Shown here one piece after another: positions 49,128 through 58,505 of a DNA stretch of 64,000 nt. The stretch covers positions 62,915-126,914 of the forward strand of contig NZ_LMQM01000015.1 in the NCBI RefSeq assembly GCF_001424145.1. The letters run 5' to 3'. The stretch is from Chryseobacterium sp. Leaf404 (GTDB lineage Bacteria > Bacteroidota > Bacteroidia > Flavobacteriales > Weeksellaceae). A program made the position numbers and the translations under genes. Numbering within the stretch: the stretch's first letter is position 1; each line of letters opens with the position of its first letter. The notes under the pieces were generated by a model. That model was given only the letters and a program-made list of their open reading frames with translations. It was not told the DNA's origin and made no database searches.

Positions 49128-51185
49128 ATGAAAAAACTACTACTCTTTTTTATTTTAATAAGCTCACAGCTGATGTATTCGCAATCAGACTGTATCAATG
49201 CAATTCCTATCTGTGGTAATCTCAACATAAACTATACCCCTTTTGGTCACGGAAATCAGGAATTACCTACCACGAATGTTCCCCAATCCCTTTGCCTGAA
49301 GAGTGGTGAGCATTATTCTGTGTGGTACAAATTTAAAATAGCTACCTCAGGGACATTAAACTTTGTGATTGATGCAAATGTAAATTCTGATGATTATGAT
49401 TTTGCTGTATATGGTCCGAATCCAAGCTGTACCGCGGCATCACTTCTTACACCAATCAGATGTAATTATGCCGGAGCATCGCCTACCGGAAACACAGGTC
49501 TTTCTGCTACAACAGGAACATATTTCGAAGCAGAACTTAACGTAATCGCAGGAGAAGAGTATATATTACTGGTAGATAATTTCGTAAGTTCAGCAAACGG
49601 GTTTTCTCTCTCGTTCGGTGGAACTGCAACCCTGCTCACCCCTTTCGACAACCAATTTGCACATCAGTATCAGCCAAATCCTTTTATAGCGCCATTACCG
49701 ATTAAAATTTGTGAAAACCCTACACTATATAACTTCAATACACTTTCACCAGGAATCATTAACGGCAATCCTAATTTTGTTGTAAAATACTATTTAAACT
49801 CGTCCAATGCTTTGGATGATATAAATGCGATTAACGGCCCTATAATGGTAAATGCGAATAATACTTATTTTTATGCGATTACCTATATTGACCCGGTGAA
49901 TCCTACAAGTTTCCTTAATCTCTGCAGAGAATTCGGTACGGTAAATTTTATAGACAGATCTTTCAAACTGAATAACGCGACACTTACCGAATGTAACAAT
50001 AACAATGTTGGCACGGCGACATATAACTTGACGGCGGCGGCAATCAACCCTACCTCAATCCCCAATCTGACGATAAAGTATTATGCTTCTATGGCAGATT
50101 TAAATAACAATATTCCTATTGCAAATCCTGGGAACTACGTGTCAGCAGAAAAAACAGTTTATGCTAAAGCCTCGAATCAGTATGATTGTACATACACCGC
50201 ACAGATTCAGCTGAAATTCTATCCCACAATTATACTTACACCAGCAAAACTTGAATCCTGCTTTATTGAAACAGACGTAACAAGAGCAAAATTTGATCTT
50301 ACCTCAGCAGTAGTTACCTCTATGTCTCCGGTTACTAAAAAGTTTTACAGAACTTTAGCCGATGCAACAAGTGGTGTAAACGAGATTCTTCCCGCAAATG
50401 AATATATCACAACAAGTACGGATGTATACGTGAGGGTTTTCGATGCCAATGGATGCTGGGCAATCACAAAGATTACGCTCGTAGTACTTCCACCAGTAAA
50501 ATCTGCTATCCTGAAAGATAAAACAATCTGTATAGAAGACAGAACGACATTAGACGCAGGACCTGGATTCTTAAGTTATGAATGGAGCACAGGAGCCACC
50601 ACTGCAAGCATAAGCGGTGTAGCTGTAGGTGCTTACTGGGTAAAACTTCAGACAGGGAAATGCTACACAACGCAATATGTAAATGTCTATCCAAGCAATC
50701 AACCTGTAATTTCTACGCTCGACATCACCAATAACAATATTACCATTACTGCAAATGGCGGAGTGCCAGCTTACCAATACTCCATAGACGGAATCAACTG
50801 GCAGACTTCAAACGTATTTTCAGGACTGCCAAGGGGTGAAAACACAGTGTACGTAAAAGATTCTTACGATTGTGACCCTGTAAGCGTGACGGTAACTGTT
50901 CCAAACCTTGTAAATGCAATCACACCAAATGGAGATAACGTTAATGATATGGTAGACTACTCTGCCCTGGCTTACAAAAAAGATTTAGTATTCACTGTTT
51001 ATAACAGATACGGAAACAAAATCTATGTAAGTGATAAAATCCGAAACTACAAATGGGACGGAACTTCCGGAGGCAAGAAAATAGAAACCGGAACCTACTG
51101 GTACACGATTACATGGACTGAAAACGACAAAAACGCTACCCAGACAAAATACAGCGGGTGGATCCTTGTGAAAAACAGAGAATAA
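49128..51185 (+). CDS. Large type-IX-secreted protein, paralogue of 46927
   Basis: A 685-aa protein: signal peptide (KKLLLFFILISSQLMYSQ), N-terminal beta domain starting DCINAIPICGNLNINYTP and including SGEHYSVWYKF, matching the N-domain of 46927, then Cys-containing repeats (TLTECNNNN, LESCFIET, DKTICIEDRTTLDAG) and the gliding-type C-terminal domain from ITPNGDNVNDMVDYSAL to SGWILVKNRE. The part after about residue 455 matches 53679 rather than 46927. Likely a secreted or cell-surface adhesin or matrix protein exported by the type IX system. Confidence 0.88.
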   Translation: MKKLLLFFILISSQLMYSQSDCINAIPICGNLNINYTPFGHGNQELPTTNVPQSLCLKSGEHYSVWYKFKIATSGTLNFVIDANVNSDDYDFAVYGPNPSCTAASLLTPIRCNYAGASPTGNTGLSATTGTYFEAELNVIAGEEYILLVDNFVSSANGFSLSFGGTATLLTPFDNQFAHQYQPNPFIAPLPIKICENPTLYNFNTLSPGIINGNPNFVVKYYLNSSNALDDINAINGPIMVNANNTYFYAITYIDPVNPTSFLNLCREFGTVNFIDRSFKLNNATLTECNNNNVGTATYNLTAAAINPTSIPNLTIKYYASMADLNNNIPIANPGNYVSAEKTVYAKASNQYDCTYTAQIQLKFYPTIILTPAKLESCFIETDVTRAKFDLTSAVVTSMSPVTKKFYRTLADATSGVNEILPANEYITTSTDVYVRVFDANGCWAITKITLVVLPPVKSAILKDKTICIEDRTTLDAGPGFLSYEWSTGATTASISGVAVGAYWVKLQTGKCYTTQYVNVYPSNQPVISTLDITNNNITITANGGVPAYQYSIDGINWQTSNVFSGLPRGENTVYVKDSYDCDPVSVTVTVPNLVNAITPNGDNVNDMVDYSALAYKKDLVFTVYNRYGNKIYVSDKIRNYKWDGTSGGKKIETGTYWYTITWTENDKNATQTKYSGWILVKNRE

Positions 51186-51203
51186 ATTTCTGAAATAAAT
51201 TTT

Positions 51204-51239
51204 AAAATCACCTTCAAGTTTTTGAGGGTGATTTTTTTT
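51204..51239 (+). terminator. Terminator of the 49128 gene
   Basis: AAAATCACCTTCAA (51204-51217), loop GTTT, TTGAGGGTGATTTT (51222-51235), one G-T pair, then T-run. Confidence 0.9.
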
Positions 51240-51330
51240 ATCAACAACAAAAACACGATAACAAAAGACTTTTTGAATATTAAGATGTTAAATTGGGGAT
51301 TAGTATTTTCCGTTTCATTATTAAAAAAAT

Positions 51331-51338
51331 TATCTTTG
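51331..51338 (+). promoter_or_regulatory. dnaB: -7 promoter box (TATCTTTG) for dnaB, leaderless type
   Basis: Exact TAnnTTTG with 4 nt between its G and the ATG at 51343. Confidence 0.65.
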
Positions 51339-51342
51339 CACT

Positions 51343-52920
51343 ATGGCGCAAAAAGAAACATTATCATCACTTACCCAGGGCAACTTTGCCAGAGAGCTTT
51401 CCATTTCAGATGGGAAAATGCCTCCCAATGCAGTAGAATTTGAGAGATTGGTAATAGGAACTTTCCTTATTGATAAAAAAGGATTGGATCACTCGATCGA
51501 TCTTCTTACGCCCGAAGTTTTTTATGACCCAAGACATCAGGTGATATTCAGAATCATCCTCAAACTTTATGAAGGCAACCATCCTGTAGATATCATGACC
51601 GTAATTCAGGAGCTGAAAAAAGAGGAAAAACTGAATCTTGCCGGCGGAGATCATTATATCATCGAACTGACGATGGGAGTGAGCTCAAGCGCACATATTG
51701 AATATCACGTAAGAGTAATTCTCGAAAAATATATCCTCAGAAGCCTCATCAACGTCTCAGCAAACGTGATCGACTCTTCCTATAAAGAATCTACCGATGT
51801 TTTTGAACTTTTAGATAAAGCAGAACAGTCTTTTTTCGAGATTACCAACGGAACCATTAAAAAAGGATTTGATACGGCAAATACTTTGGTAAAAGAAGCC
51901 ATTGAAATTATTAAGGCCTTAAAAGATAAAGAAGGAATATCCGGTGTACCGTCAGGCTTCCGTGATATAGACAAAGAAACCGGAGGCTGGCAAAATTCTG
52001 ACCTCATTATTATTGCGGCACGTCCGGCGATGGGGAAAACGGCTTTTATTCTTTCAATGGCAAGAAATATTGCTGTAGGTTACAAAATTCCGATGGCATT
52101 GTTTTCTCTGGAGATGGCATCTGTACAGCTCATTACCAGAATGATTGCGTCTGAGACCAAAATTTCTTCAGAAAAATTAAGAAAAGGAACTTTAGATGAT
52201 GAAGAATGGCAAAGATTATTTTCAAACGTTTCAGAACTTGAAAACGCTCCACTTTACATTGACGAAACTCCTTCTCTTTCCATATTCGATTTCCGTGCAA
52301 AATGCCGGAGACTGGTCATGCAACATGGCGTGAGAATGATCATGGTCGACTACCTTCAGCTGATGACAGCCGGTGGCGGAAGTGGAAAAGGAAGCGGAAA
52401 CCGTGAGCAGGAAATTTCAATGATTTCGAGATCATTAAAAGCTATTGCTAAAGAACTTAATGTACCTGTGATTGCACTTTCGCAGCTTTCAAGAAGTGTG
52501 GAAACACGCCCTGGTAAAAGACCTCAGCTTTCAGACCTGAGGGAATCCGGTGCAATTGAGCAGGATGCAGATATTGTTTCATTCATTTTCAGACCTGAAT
52601 ATTATAAAATCACAACCTGGGATAATGATGAAGAAGGTGCAGAAACCTCAACAGAAAATCAGGCAGAATTAATTATCGCAAAACACAGGAATGGGGCAAC
52701 GGCTGATGTAAGACTTTCTTTCCTGAAGCATTTTGCCAAATTCGGGGATGTGGAAGAAGCTTTCAATATGAATGCAGGAAATAGCTTCAGTGAACCGAGC
52801 GGTTTCGAAAAAATTAAAACAACCATTCAGCCGGGTGCAGCTTTTGATTTACCGGATAATTCTAAACTTTCCGGATCATCGATGAATGATTTTGATGACG
52901 AAGAAGATTTTCCGTTTTAA
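51343..52920 (+). CDS. dnaB: Replicative DNA helicase
   Basis: A 525-aa DnaB-type hexameric helicase that unwinds DNA ahead of the replication fork. The N-terminal domain (PPNAVEFERLVIGTFLID, about 27-44) is followed by the RecA-like C-domain with Walker A ARPAMGKTAFIL (about 226-237), Walker B-type MIMVDYLQLM, and SDLRESGAIEQDADIV. A Ser/Gly/Lys-rich insert follows the Walker B segment and a short acidic DDEEDFPF tail ends the protein. No intein. It lies inside the array of secreted-protein genes with its own leaderless-type promoter. Confidence 0.96.
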   Translation: MAQKETLSSLTQGNFARELSISDGKMPPNAVEFERLVIGTFLIDKKGLDHSIDLLTPEVFYDPRHQVIFRIILKLYEGNHPVDIMTVIQELKKEEKLNLAGGDHYIIELTMGVSSSAHIEYHVRVILEKYILRSLINVSANVIDSSYKESTDVFELLDKAEQSFFEITNGTIKKGFDTANTLVKEAIEIIKALKDKEGISGVPSGFRDIDKETGGWQNSDLIIIAARPAMGKTAFILSMARNIAVGYKIPMALFSLEMASVQLITRMIASETKISSEKLRKGTLDDEEWQRLFSNVSELENAPLYIDETPSLSIFDFRAKCRRLVMQHGVRMIMVDYLQLMTAGGGSGKGSGNREQEISMISRSLKAIAKELNVPVIALSQLSRSVETRPGKRPQLSDLRESGAIEQDADIVSFIFRPEYYKITTWDNDEEGAETSTENQAELIIAKHRNGATADVRLSFLKHFAKFGDVEEAFNMNAGNSFSEPSGFEKIKTTIQPGAAFDLPDNSKLSGSSMNDFDDEEDFPF

Positions 52921-52982
52921 ATTAATTTGAAATTTGAAATATAATTTGAAATCATTGCAGTTACTAACCTTAACCTCCTACA

Positions 52983-53459
52983 TTGAGAATCGAAATTTAT
53001 ACTGACGGCGCCTGCAGCGGAAATCCCGGAAAGGGAGGCTACGGAATATTGATGCGGGTACCCGAAAAAAACTACCAGAAAACATTCTCAAAAGGTTTCA
53101 GAAAAACCACCAACAACAGAATGGAACTCTTAGCAGTAATTGTTGCTCTTGAAAAGCTCAAGTCTGCAGAAAACGACATTCATATCTTTACAGACAGCAA
53201 ATATGTTTCTGATGCCATTAACAAAAACTGGATTTCGGGATGGGTAAAACGTGGCTGGAAAAATGTAAAAAACCCTGATCTTTGGAAACGGCTGATTCCT
53301 CTTTACAATACATATCAGCCGAAATTTCACTGGATAAAAGGTCATTCGGGACATTTTGAAAACGAACTGTGCGACAAACTGGCTGTGGCAGCATCAGCAG
53401 GTACAAATCTGGAGGTGGATATCAATTTTGAAACGCCTGATTCTGGAGGGCTTTTTTAG
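52983..53459 (+). CDS. rnhA: Ribonuclease HI
   Basis: A 158-aa RNase HI that cuts the RNA strand of RNA-DNA hybrids in the cytoplasm. The four acidic metal-binding residues are present: Asp8 (IYTDGACSGNPG), Glu48 (NNRMELLAV), Asp71 (IFTDSKYV) and Asp131 (NELCDKLA), with His121/His124 in KGHSGHFEN. The start is TTG at 52983, because the conserved RIEIYTDG follows at once and no ATG is nearby. It follows dnaB by 62 nt and may share its transcript. Confidence 0.95.
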   Translation: MRIEIYTDGACSGNPGKGGYGILMRVPEKNYQKTFSKGFRKTTNNRMELLAVIVALEKLKSAENDIHIFTDSKYVSDAINKNWISGWVKRGWKNVKNPDLWKRLIPLYNTYQPKFHWIKGHSGHFENELCDKLAVAASAGTNLEVDINFETPDSGGLF

Positions 53460-53678
53460 GGTCAGGATAGTATTGATTTTGAGACCATTAGAAAACAGCA
53501 TTGTTTGCCATCTATTTTTAATGATTCAAAATGAAAAAAATAGATTATTATTTAATTCGCTATCTTCTTTGATATTCTTTGAAAAATAATCACTATTTAT
53601 CATAAATTTAATAGTATATTCCATTATCTACACTTTTTATTCATACCTTTACGGCTCAATTTCAAAGTTCCCACGTAT
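53460..53678. other. Non-coding spacer before the lectin-domain gene
   Basis: About 220 nt without a credible gene. TACCTTTA at 53644-53651 matches TAnnTTTG at 7 of 8 positions and lies 27 nt before the ATG at 53679, so it is a likely weak promoter. No hairpin terminator for rnhA is visible. Confidence 0.4.
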
Positions 53679-55946
53679 ATGAATAAAAATCTATTGTCTT
53701 ATATAGCGCTTTTTCTCATTTGTTTCAGTGCATTTTTTAATTCCCAAACGTATCAACTATCCGGAAATCCTGTTGTAACAACGGGATGGACAATGGTAGC
53801 ACCTACAACAACTGCGGTGAATGGTACTGATGCATTTGTGCAACTTACACCAGATACCAATAATCAATCCGGTTCGATAAGACTGAACAACCCTATTAAC
53901 CTTAAATTTTGTGATAAATGGAGAGTAGAATTCGATTTCAGAATGGATTCTAATCAAACCGCAAATGGTGACGGGCTTGCATTCTGGTATCTTCAGAATC
54001 CGCCTGTCGCAAGTGTTTTAGGTTCAGGTTTAGGCGTTTCTCAAAACGCTGTGGGGTTGATTGTAGGTTTTGACACCTACAATAACACGACTACAGCAGT
54101 AATGAGCAAAGTTCACGTAGCTTACGGACAGGTTGCCAATACCACAGACCAAAATAATGTTGAGTTTTTCAACGTTTCGGGAAGCTCTTTTCACTCACCG
54201 GACCTTAATACAACTATGCCTTTTCAGGGAACTACTTACAAGCATGTGGAAGTAACTGCTGAAGTAAGCACTGCCAGCCCTACAGGATGGACAATACAGA
54301 TAAAAATTGACGGAACTATAATATGTAATCAGCCTTTTGTACCATCTGGAACAGCAGCAGCAATGACGCAGGGCTATTTTGGGTTTTCAGCATCCACCGG
54401 TGGCAACAGATCAAGGCATTCTATAAAAAACGTAAAAATCTATACGGATAAAGTTCCACTGCTACAGCCCATTATTTCACAGTCTAACTGCCCTAATCCT
54501 ACTACCGGATTTGCAACAGTAAATTTAACAACATTCAACAATCAGTTTGTAGCAAACCCAGCCAACTTTACATTTACGTATTTTGTTTTAGGAAATCCTA
54601 CTCCTATTGCCAATCCAGCAGCATTTCAGTATAATGCAGCAACTACAATTATTGTTCGTGTAAAAGATAATGCAGGGTTGCTCTGTGATAACGCAGACGG
54701 AAGAATACAGCTTACTACCGGTGATTTTACCGCCAGCAATGTTACACTGTCGACCTGTAATAACAATTACGCAGCAACGGCAACGTTTGATCTTTCCTCA
54801 GCAGCAGTGACCTCTACACCAGGAGCTTCTAAAAAATATTACAAAACTTTAGCAGATCTGAATGCCGGAGCCAACGAAATTATGAATTTCAATTCATACG
54901 TGTCTGCTCCAGGAAAAGTTTATGTGAAAGTAACAACACCGCAAGGCTGTGTAGGAAATGCAGAAATTACTTTAAGTTTCCTTCCGCTGCCAGTGGCTAC
55001 AGATGCGACTCTGCAAACCTGTTTCGTCACAGAGGTGGGATTGACAGGGCAATTTAATCTTACAACCGCCAACGTCTCTACACAAACAGGGATTTCCAAA
55101 ATTTACTATACAACATTAGATAACGCATTAAACAATACCAATCCCATTCCAGATCCTACATCGCATACCGCATCAAACTCTACTGTTTATGTGAGAATTA
55201 CTGGTGCAAACTTCTGTTGGGTTATCAGGAAAATTACTCTTACAGTAATTCCACCCACAAGATCCGCTGTTTTAAAGGATAAAACAATCTGCATAGAAGA
55301 CAGAACCACTTTAGATGCAGGACCAGGTTTCGCAAGCTATCTGTGGAGTACTGGCGCCACAACTCAGTCTATCACAGGCGTTCCTGTTGGCAGTTATTGG
55401 TTAAAACTTCAGACCGGAGCGTGCTACACATTGCAGATGGTAAGTGTGCGGGCAGCCGGAAACCCTACTATTTCAAGTTTAGACATTAAAAATAACACGA
55501 TTACAGTGAATGTAACAGGCGGAACTCCTGCTTATCAGTATTCTCTCAACGGCACCAGCTGGCAGACTTCCAATGTCTTCACAGGATTACCGAGAGGTGA
55601 AAATAAGGTATTCGTAAAAGATTCTTATAATTGTGAGCCCATTCAGATTCAGGTTACAGTACCAAATATTCTGAATGCAATTACACCTAACGGAGATAAC
55701 GTAAATGATGTGATTGACTATACAGCTCTTGCTTACAAAAAAAATCTTACATTCATTGTGTATGACAGATACGGAAACAAGAAATTTGAAGCTGATAAAA
55801 TCAGAAATTTTAAATGGGACGGAACTTCCGGCAACAAAAAACTTCCTACAGGAACTTATTGGTATACCATTTCCTGGAATGAAGATGACAAAAACAATAC
55901 ACAGACCGTTTACAATGGCTGGGTTCTCTTAAAAAACAGGGAGTAA
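53679..55946 (+). CDS. L-type lectin domain protein with type IX (gliding-type) C-terminal domain
   Basis: A 755-aa secreted protein. After the signal peptide (to about residue 23), an L-type (legume-like) lectin domain covers about residues 24-265: YQLSGNPVVTTGW, WRVEFDFRMDS, NGDGLAFWYLQNPP, IVGFDTYNN with the conserved metal-site Asp, and GYFGFSASTGG. Cys-containing repeats follow (TLSTCNNNY, LQTCFVTE, DKTICIEDRTTLDAG) and then the gliding-type C-terminal domain ITPNGDNVNDVIDYTAL to GWVLLKNRE. It probably binds glycans outside the cell after type IX export. The C-terminal half matches 49128, the lectin half 56113. Confidence 0.89.
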   Translation: MNKNLLSYIALFLICFSAFFNSQTYQLSGNPVVTTGWTMVAPTTTAVNGTDAFVQLTPDTNNQSGSIRLNNPINLKFCDKWRVEFDFRMDSNQTANGDGLAFWYLQNPPVASVLGSGLGVSQNAVGLIVGFDTYNNTTTAVMSKVHVAYGQVANTTDQNNVEFFNVSGSSFHSPDLNTTMPFQGTTYKHVEVTAEVSTASPTGWTIQIKIDGTIICNQPFVPSGTAAAMTQGYFGFSASTGGNRSRHSIKNVKIYTDKVPLLQPIISQSNCPNPTTGFATVNLTTFNNQFVANPANFTFTYFVLGNPTPIANPAAFQYNAATTIIVRVKDNAGLLCDNADGRIQLTTGDFTASNVTLSTCNNNYAATATFDLSSAAVTSTPGASKKYYKTLADLNAGANEIMNFNSYVSAPGKVYVKVTTPQGCVGNAEITLSFLPLPVATDATLQTCFVTEVGLTGQFNLTTANVSTQTGISKIYYTTLDNALNNTNPIPDPTSHTASNSTVYVRITGANFCWVIRKITLTVIPPTRSAVLKDKTICIEDRTTLDAGPGFASYLWSTGATTQSITGVPVGSYWLKLQTGACYTLQMVSVRAAGNPTISSLDIKNNTITVNVTGGTPAYQYSLNGTSWQTSNVFTGLPRGENKVFVKDSYNCEPIQIQVTVPNILNAITPNGDNVNDVIDYTALAYKKNLTFIVYDRYGNKKFEADKIRNFKWDGTSGNKKLPTGTYWYTISWNEDDKNNTQTVYNGWVLLKNRE

Positions 55947-55955
55947 TCCCCTGAA

Positions 55956-55988
55956 AAAAATCACTTTCTACTACAGAGAGTGATTTTT
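55956..55988 (+). terminator. Terminator of the 53679 gene
   Basis: AAAAATCACTTTCT (55956-55969), 5-nt loop, AGAGAGTGATTTTT (55975-55988), one G-T pair. Confidence 0.88.
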
Positions 55989-56112
55989 ATTAAAGCCTCT
56001 CTCCTGCAGAAATGGGCGCTGCAGATACACATTTGATACTTTAAAGTTATTTCATTCAATTTATTGTTTGACAAAACCTATACATTTACCTAATCAAAAA
56101 TCTAATAATTAA

Positions 56113-58377
56113 ATGAGAAAAACTTTATTATTTTTTAGTATCACTCTATGTTTTTTATTAAATCTCGCTAAAGCACAAACGTACCAGCTAACCGGAAATC
56201 CCGTGGTGACCACCGGATGGGATCTTGTTTCTGCTGCTACTGTAAGCACAGATTTTATAAGACTTACACCGGACCAAACCAGCCAGTTTGGTGCAATAAA
56301 ACTTTCTAACCCAATCAATTTGAAGTACTGCGACAAATGGAAGGTAGAATTTGATTTCAGAATCGACGGAAACGGAACCACAGCGTACGGAAGAGGAGAC
56401 GGGCTTACATTCTGGTATCTCTCAAACCCACCCGTAGGTTTTACATCTGGTGGTGGACTGGGAATTCCCGCCAATGCAAACGGACTGATGGTTGCATTTG
56501 ACATCTTTAACAATTCCACAGAGGGACAGATGAGCAAGGTGCATGTACTCTACGGAACCAATAACCTTCCTGCCGGAAACCCGAATATTGAGTACAATAT
56601 GACGGCCAACAGCACATTTCACTCAGCAGACCTTAATCCTACCCAGCCATTTGTGGGTGCTGCCTACAAACACGTGGTGGTAAACGGAGAGGTAGATCCT
56701 AACAATATAAACAACTGGATAATTCAAATCAGAATTGATGGTGTTTTAATTACCAATCAGTCTTTTGCCCCATCCGGAGGCGCAATAGGAATGACCACCG
56801 GCTATTTCGGATTTTCATCTGCAACCGGTGCTGCAAGTGCAAGACAGTCTATTAAAGATGTGAAAATTTTCGTAGATAAAGTTCCTATCACTACCAATAC
56901 CATCACACCTTTTGTATGCATTAACCCAGGAACAGGAAACGGCAGCATAAATCTGACGTCTTATGCCAACCAGTTTGTAGCAAACCCTGCCAATTATAAC
57001 ATCTCGTATTTCATCACAGGAAGCGGAACTCCCATCGCAAACCCCGCAAACTTCCAGTACACCGGCCCTACCAATATTACCGTAGTTGTAAGTGATCCCT
57101 CATCTACACTTTGTGATAATGGCGACGGCAGAATTGTACTCAACCCGCAGCCTTTTGATGCGGCAGATGTAACTATGACAGCGTGTAACAATAATAACGC
57201 AGGTGTGGCAATCTTTAATCTAGATAATGCCGCTGTTACAACGGTACAGGGTGTTACCAAAAAATACTATCCAACACTGGCCGCTTTAAACGTCGGAACC
57301 AATGAGATTATGAATTGGCCTGCCTATCCTGCAGCAGCCGGAACCACCGTTTACGCAAAAGTTACTACACCACAGGGATGTGTAGATAATGCAAAAATAA
57401 CTTTAAACCATTATCCTACAGTTACTGTAAATAACGCCTCCATTAGAGCCTGCGCAATTGAAACCAACCCTTCGATGGCATCCTTTAATTTAACCGGCGT
57501 AACAGTGACGCAGCTGCTGGGAACTGTAAAACATTTTTACCCATCACTCACAGACGCTGTTAATCAAACCAATGAAATCATTCCTATTAACAACTACATT
57601 GCTCCTACCGGAGTGGTTTATGTGAGAGTAAGCGATAACAACAACTGTTATGGGGTAGCGGAAATTACTTTAGAAGTAATTCCTCCTAAATATTCTAGCG
57701 TTTTGATGGATAAAGTAATCTGTTTTGAAGACAAAACAACCTTAGACGCAGGAACTGGTTTCGACGGATATGAATGGAGCAATGGAGAAACCACACAAAC
57801 CATCAGCGGAATTGGTATAGGAACATACTGGGTAAAACTGAAATCAGGAGACTGCTGGGCAACTCAGTCTGTAAAGATCTTCCCATCAGATCAGCCTGTG
57901 GTAAATTACGTAGAAATTTCAAACAACACCATTATTGTAAACGCAGCCGGTGGAACTCCATCTTATCAGTATTCACTGGATAATATTGTCTGGCAGGATT
58001 CTAACGAGTTTAAAAATATTGCCCGTGGAGAATACACTGTTTACGTAAGAGATGCTTACACTTGTGAGCCGATTCAGGTAGTGGTAACTGTACCTAATCT
58101 GGTGAATGTAATTACTCCGAATGCAGATGGGATGAACGATTACATCGATTATTCAGCTTTAGGAAACAAAATCAATCTCATTTTTAATATTTATGACAGA
58201 TACGGAGCCAAGATTCATCAGGGCGATAAAACGAATCAGTACAAATGGGACGGAACCGCCAGCGGAAGAAAAGTTCCTACAGGAAGCTACTGGTACTCTG
58301 TAACATGGACAGAAAACAACAAAAACAGAACACCAGTGAAATTCTCCGGATGGATTGTGGTGAAAAACAGAGAATAA
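56113..58377 (+). CDS. L-type lectin domain protein with type IX C-terminal domain, paralogue of 53679
   Basis: A 754-aa protein: signal peptide (to about residue 22), L-type lectin domain at about 23-262 (YQLTGNPVVTTGW, WKVEFDFRIDG, GDGLTFWYLSNPP, MVAFDIFNNS, TGYFGFSSATG), then Cys-containing repeats (MTACNNNNAG, IRACAIETN, DKVICFEDKTTLDAG) and the gliding-type C-terminal domain from ITPNADGMNDYIDYSAL to SGWIVVKNRE. From about residue 430 on it is much closer to 46927 than to its lectin neighbour. A TACATTTA box at 56081-56088 (7 of 8 matches) may be the promoter. Confidence 0.89.
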   Translation: MRKTLLFFSITLCFLLNLAKAQTYQLTGNPVVTTGWDLVSAATVSTDFIRLTPDQTSQFGAIKLSNPINLKYCDKWKVEFDFRIDGNGTTAYGRGDGLTFWYLSNPPVGFTSGGGLGIPANANGLMVAFDIFNNSTEGQMSKVHVLYGTNNLPAGNPNIEYNMTANSTFHSADLNPTQPFVGAAYKHVVVNGEVDPNNINNWIIQIRIDGVLITNQSFAPSGGAIGMTTGYFGFSSATGAASARQSIKDVKIFVDKVPITTNTITPFVCINPGTGNGSINLTSYANQFVANPANYNISYFITGSGTPIANPANFQYTGPTNITVVVSDPSSTLCDNGDGRIVLNPQPFDAADVTMTACNNNNAGVAIFNLDNAAVTTVQGVTKKYYPTLAALNVGTNEIMNWPAYPAAAGTTVYAKVTTPQGCVDNAKITLNHYPTVTVNNASIRACAIETNPSMASFNLTGVTVTQLLGTVKHFYPSLTDAVNQTNEIIPINNYIAPTGVVYVRVSDNNNCYGVAEITLEVIPPKYSSVLMDKVICFEDKTTLDAGTGFDGYEWSNGETTQTISGIGIGTYWVKLKSGDCWATQSVKIFPSDQPVVNYVEISNNTIIVNAAGGTPSYQYSLDNIVWQDSNEFKNIARGEYTVYVRDAYTCEPIQVVVTVPNLVNVITPNADGMNDYIDYSALGNKINLIFNIYDRYGAKIHQGDKTNQYKWDGTASGRKVPTGSYWYSVTWTENNKNRTPVKFSGWIVVKNRE

Positions 58378-58401
58378 TTTTTTTTTCATACTTAATTAGC
58401 G

Positions 58402-58431
58402 AAGTCGCTCCTCTAAAAAGGAGCGGCTTTT
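58402..58431 (+). terminator. Terminator of the 56113 gene
   Basis: GTCGCTCC (58404-58411), loop TCTAAAAA, GGAGCGGC (58420-58427), one G-T pair, then TTTT. Confidence 0.85.
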
Positions 58432-58493
58432 CTGTTGAGACAATTTACAAATAGATAATTCTTTTAAAAGACAGTTTATTCGCATTCAATTCT

Positions 58494-58501
58494 TAAATTT
58501 G
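58494..58501 (+). promoter_or_regulatory. -7 promoter box (TAAATTTG), leaderless type
   Basis: Exact TAnnTTTG with 4 nt between its G and the ATG at 58506. It is the likely promoter of the nitroreductase-nadB-nadC run. Confidence 0.6.
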
Positions 58502-58505
58502 TTAT

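Noticed and set aside
51343..52920. Intein in dnaB
   Set aside because: The helicase motifs are continuous and the protein has ordinary length; the Gly/Ser-rich insert is short.
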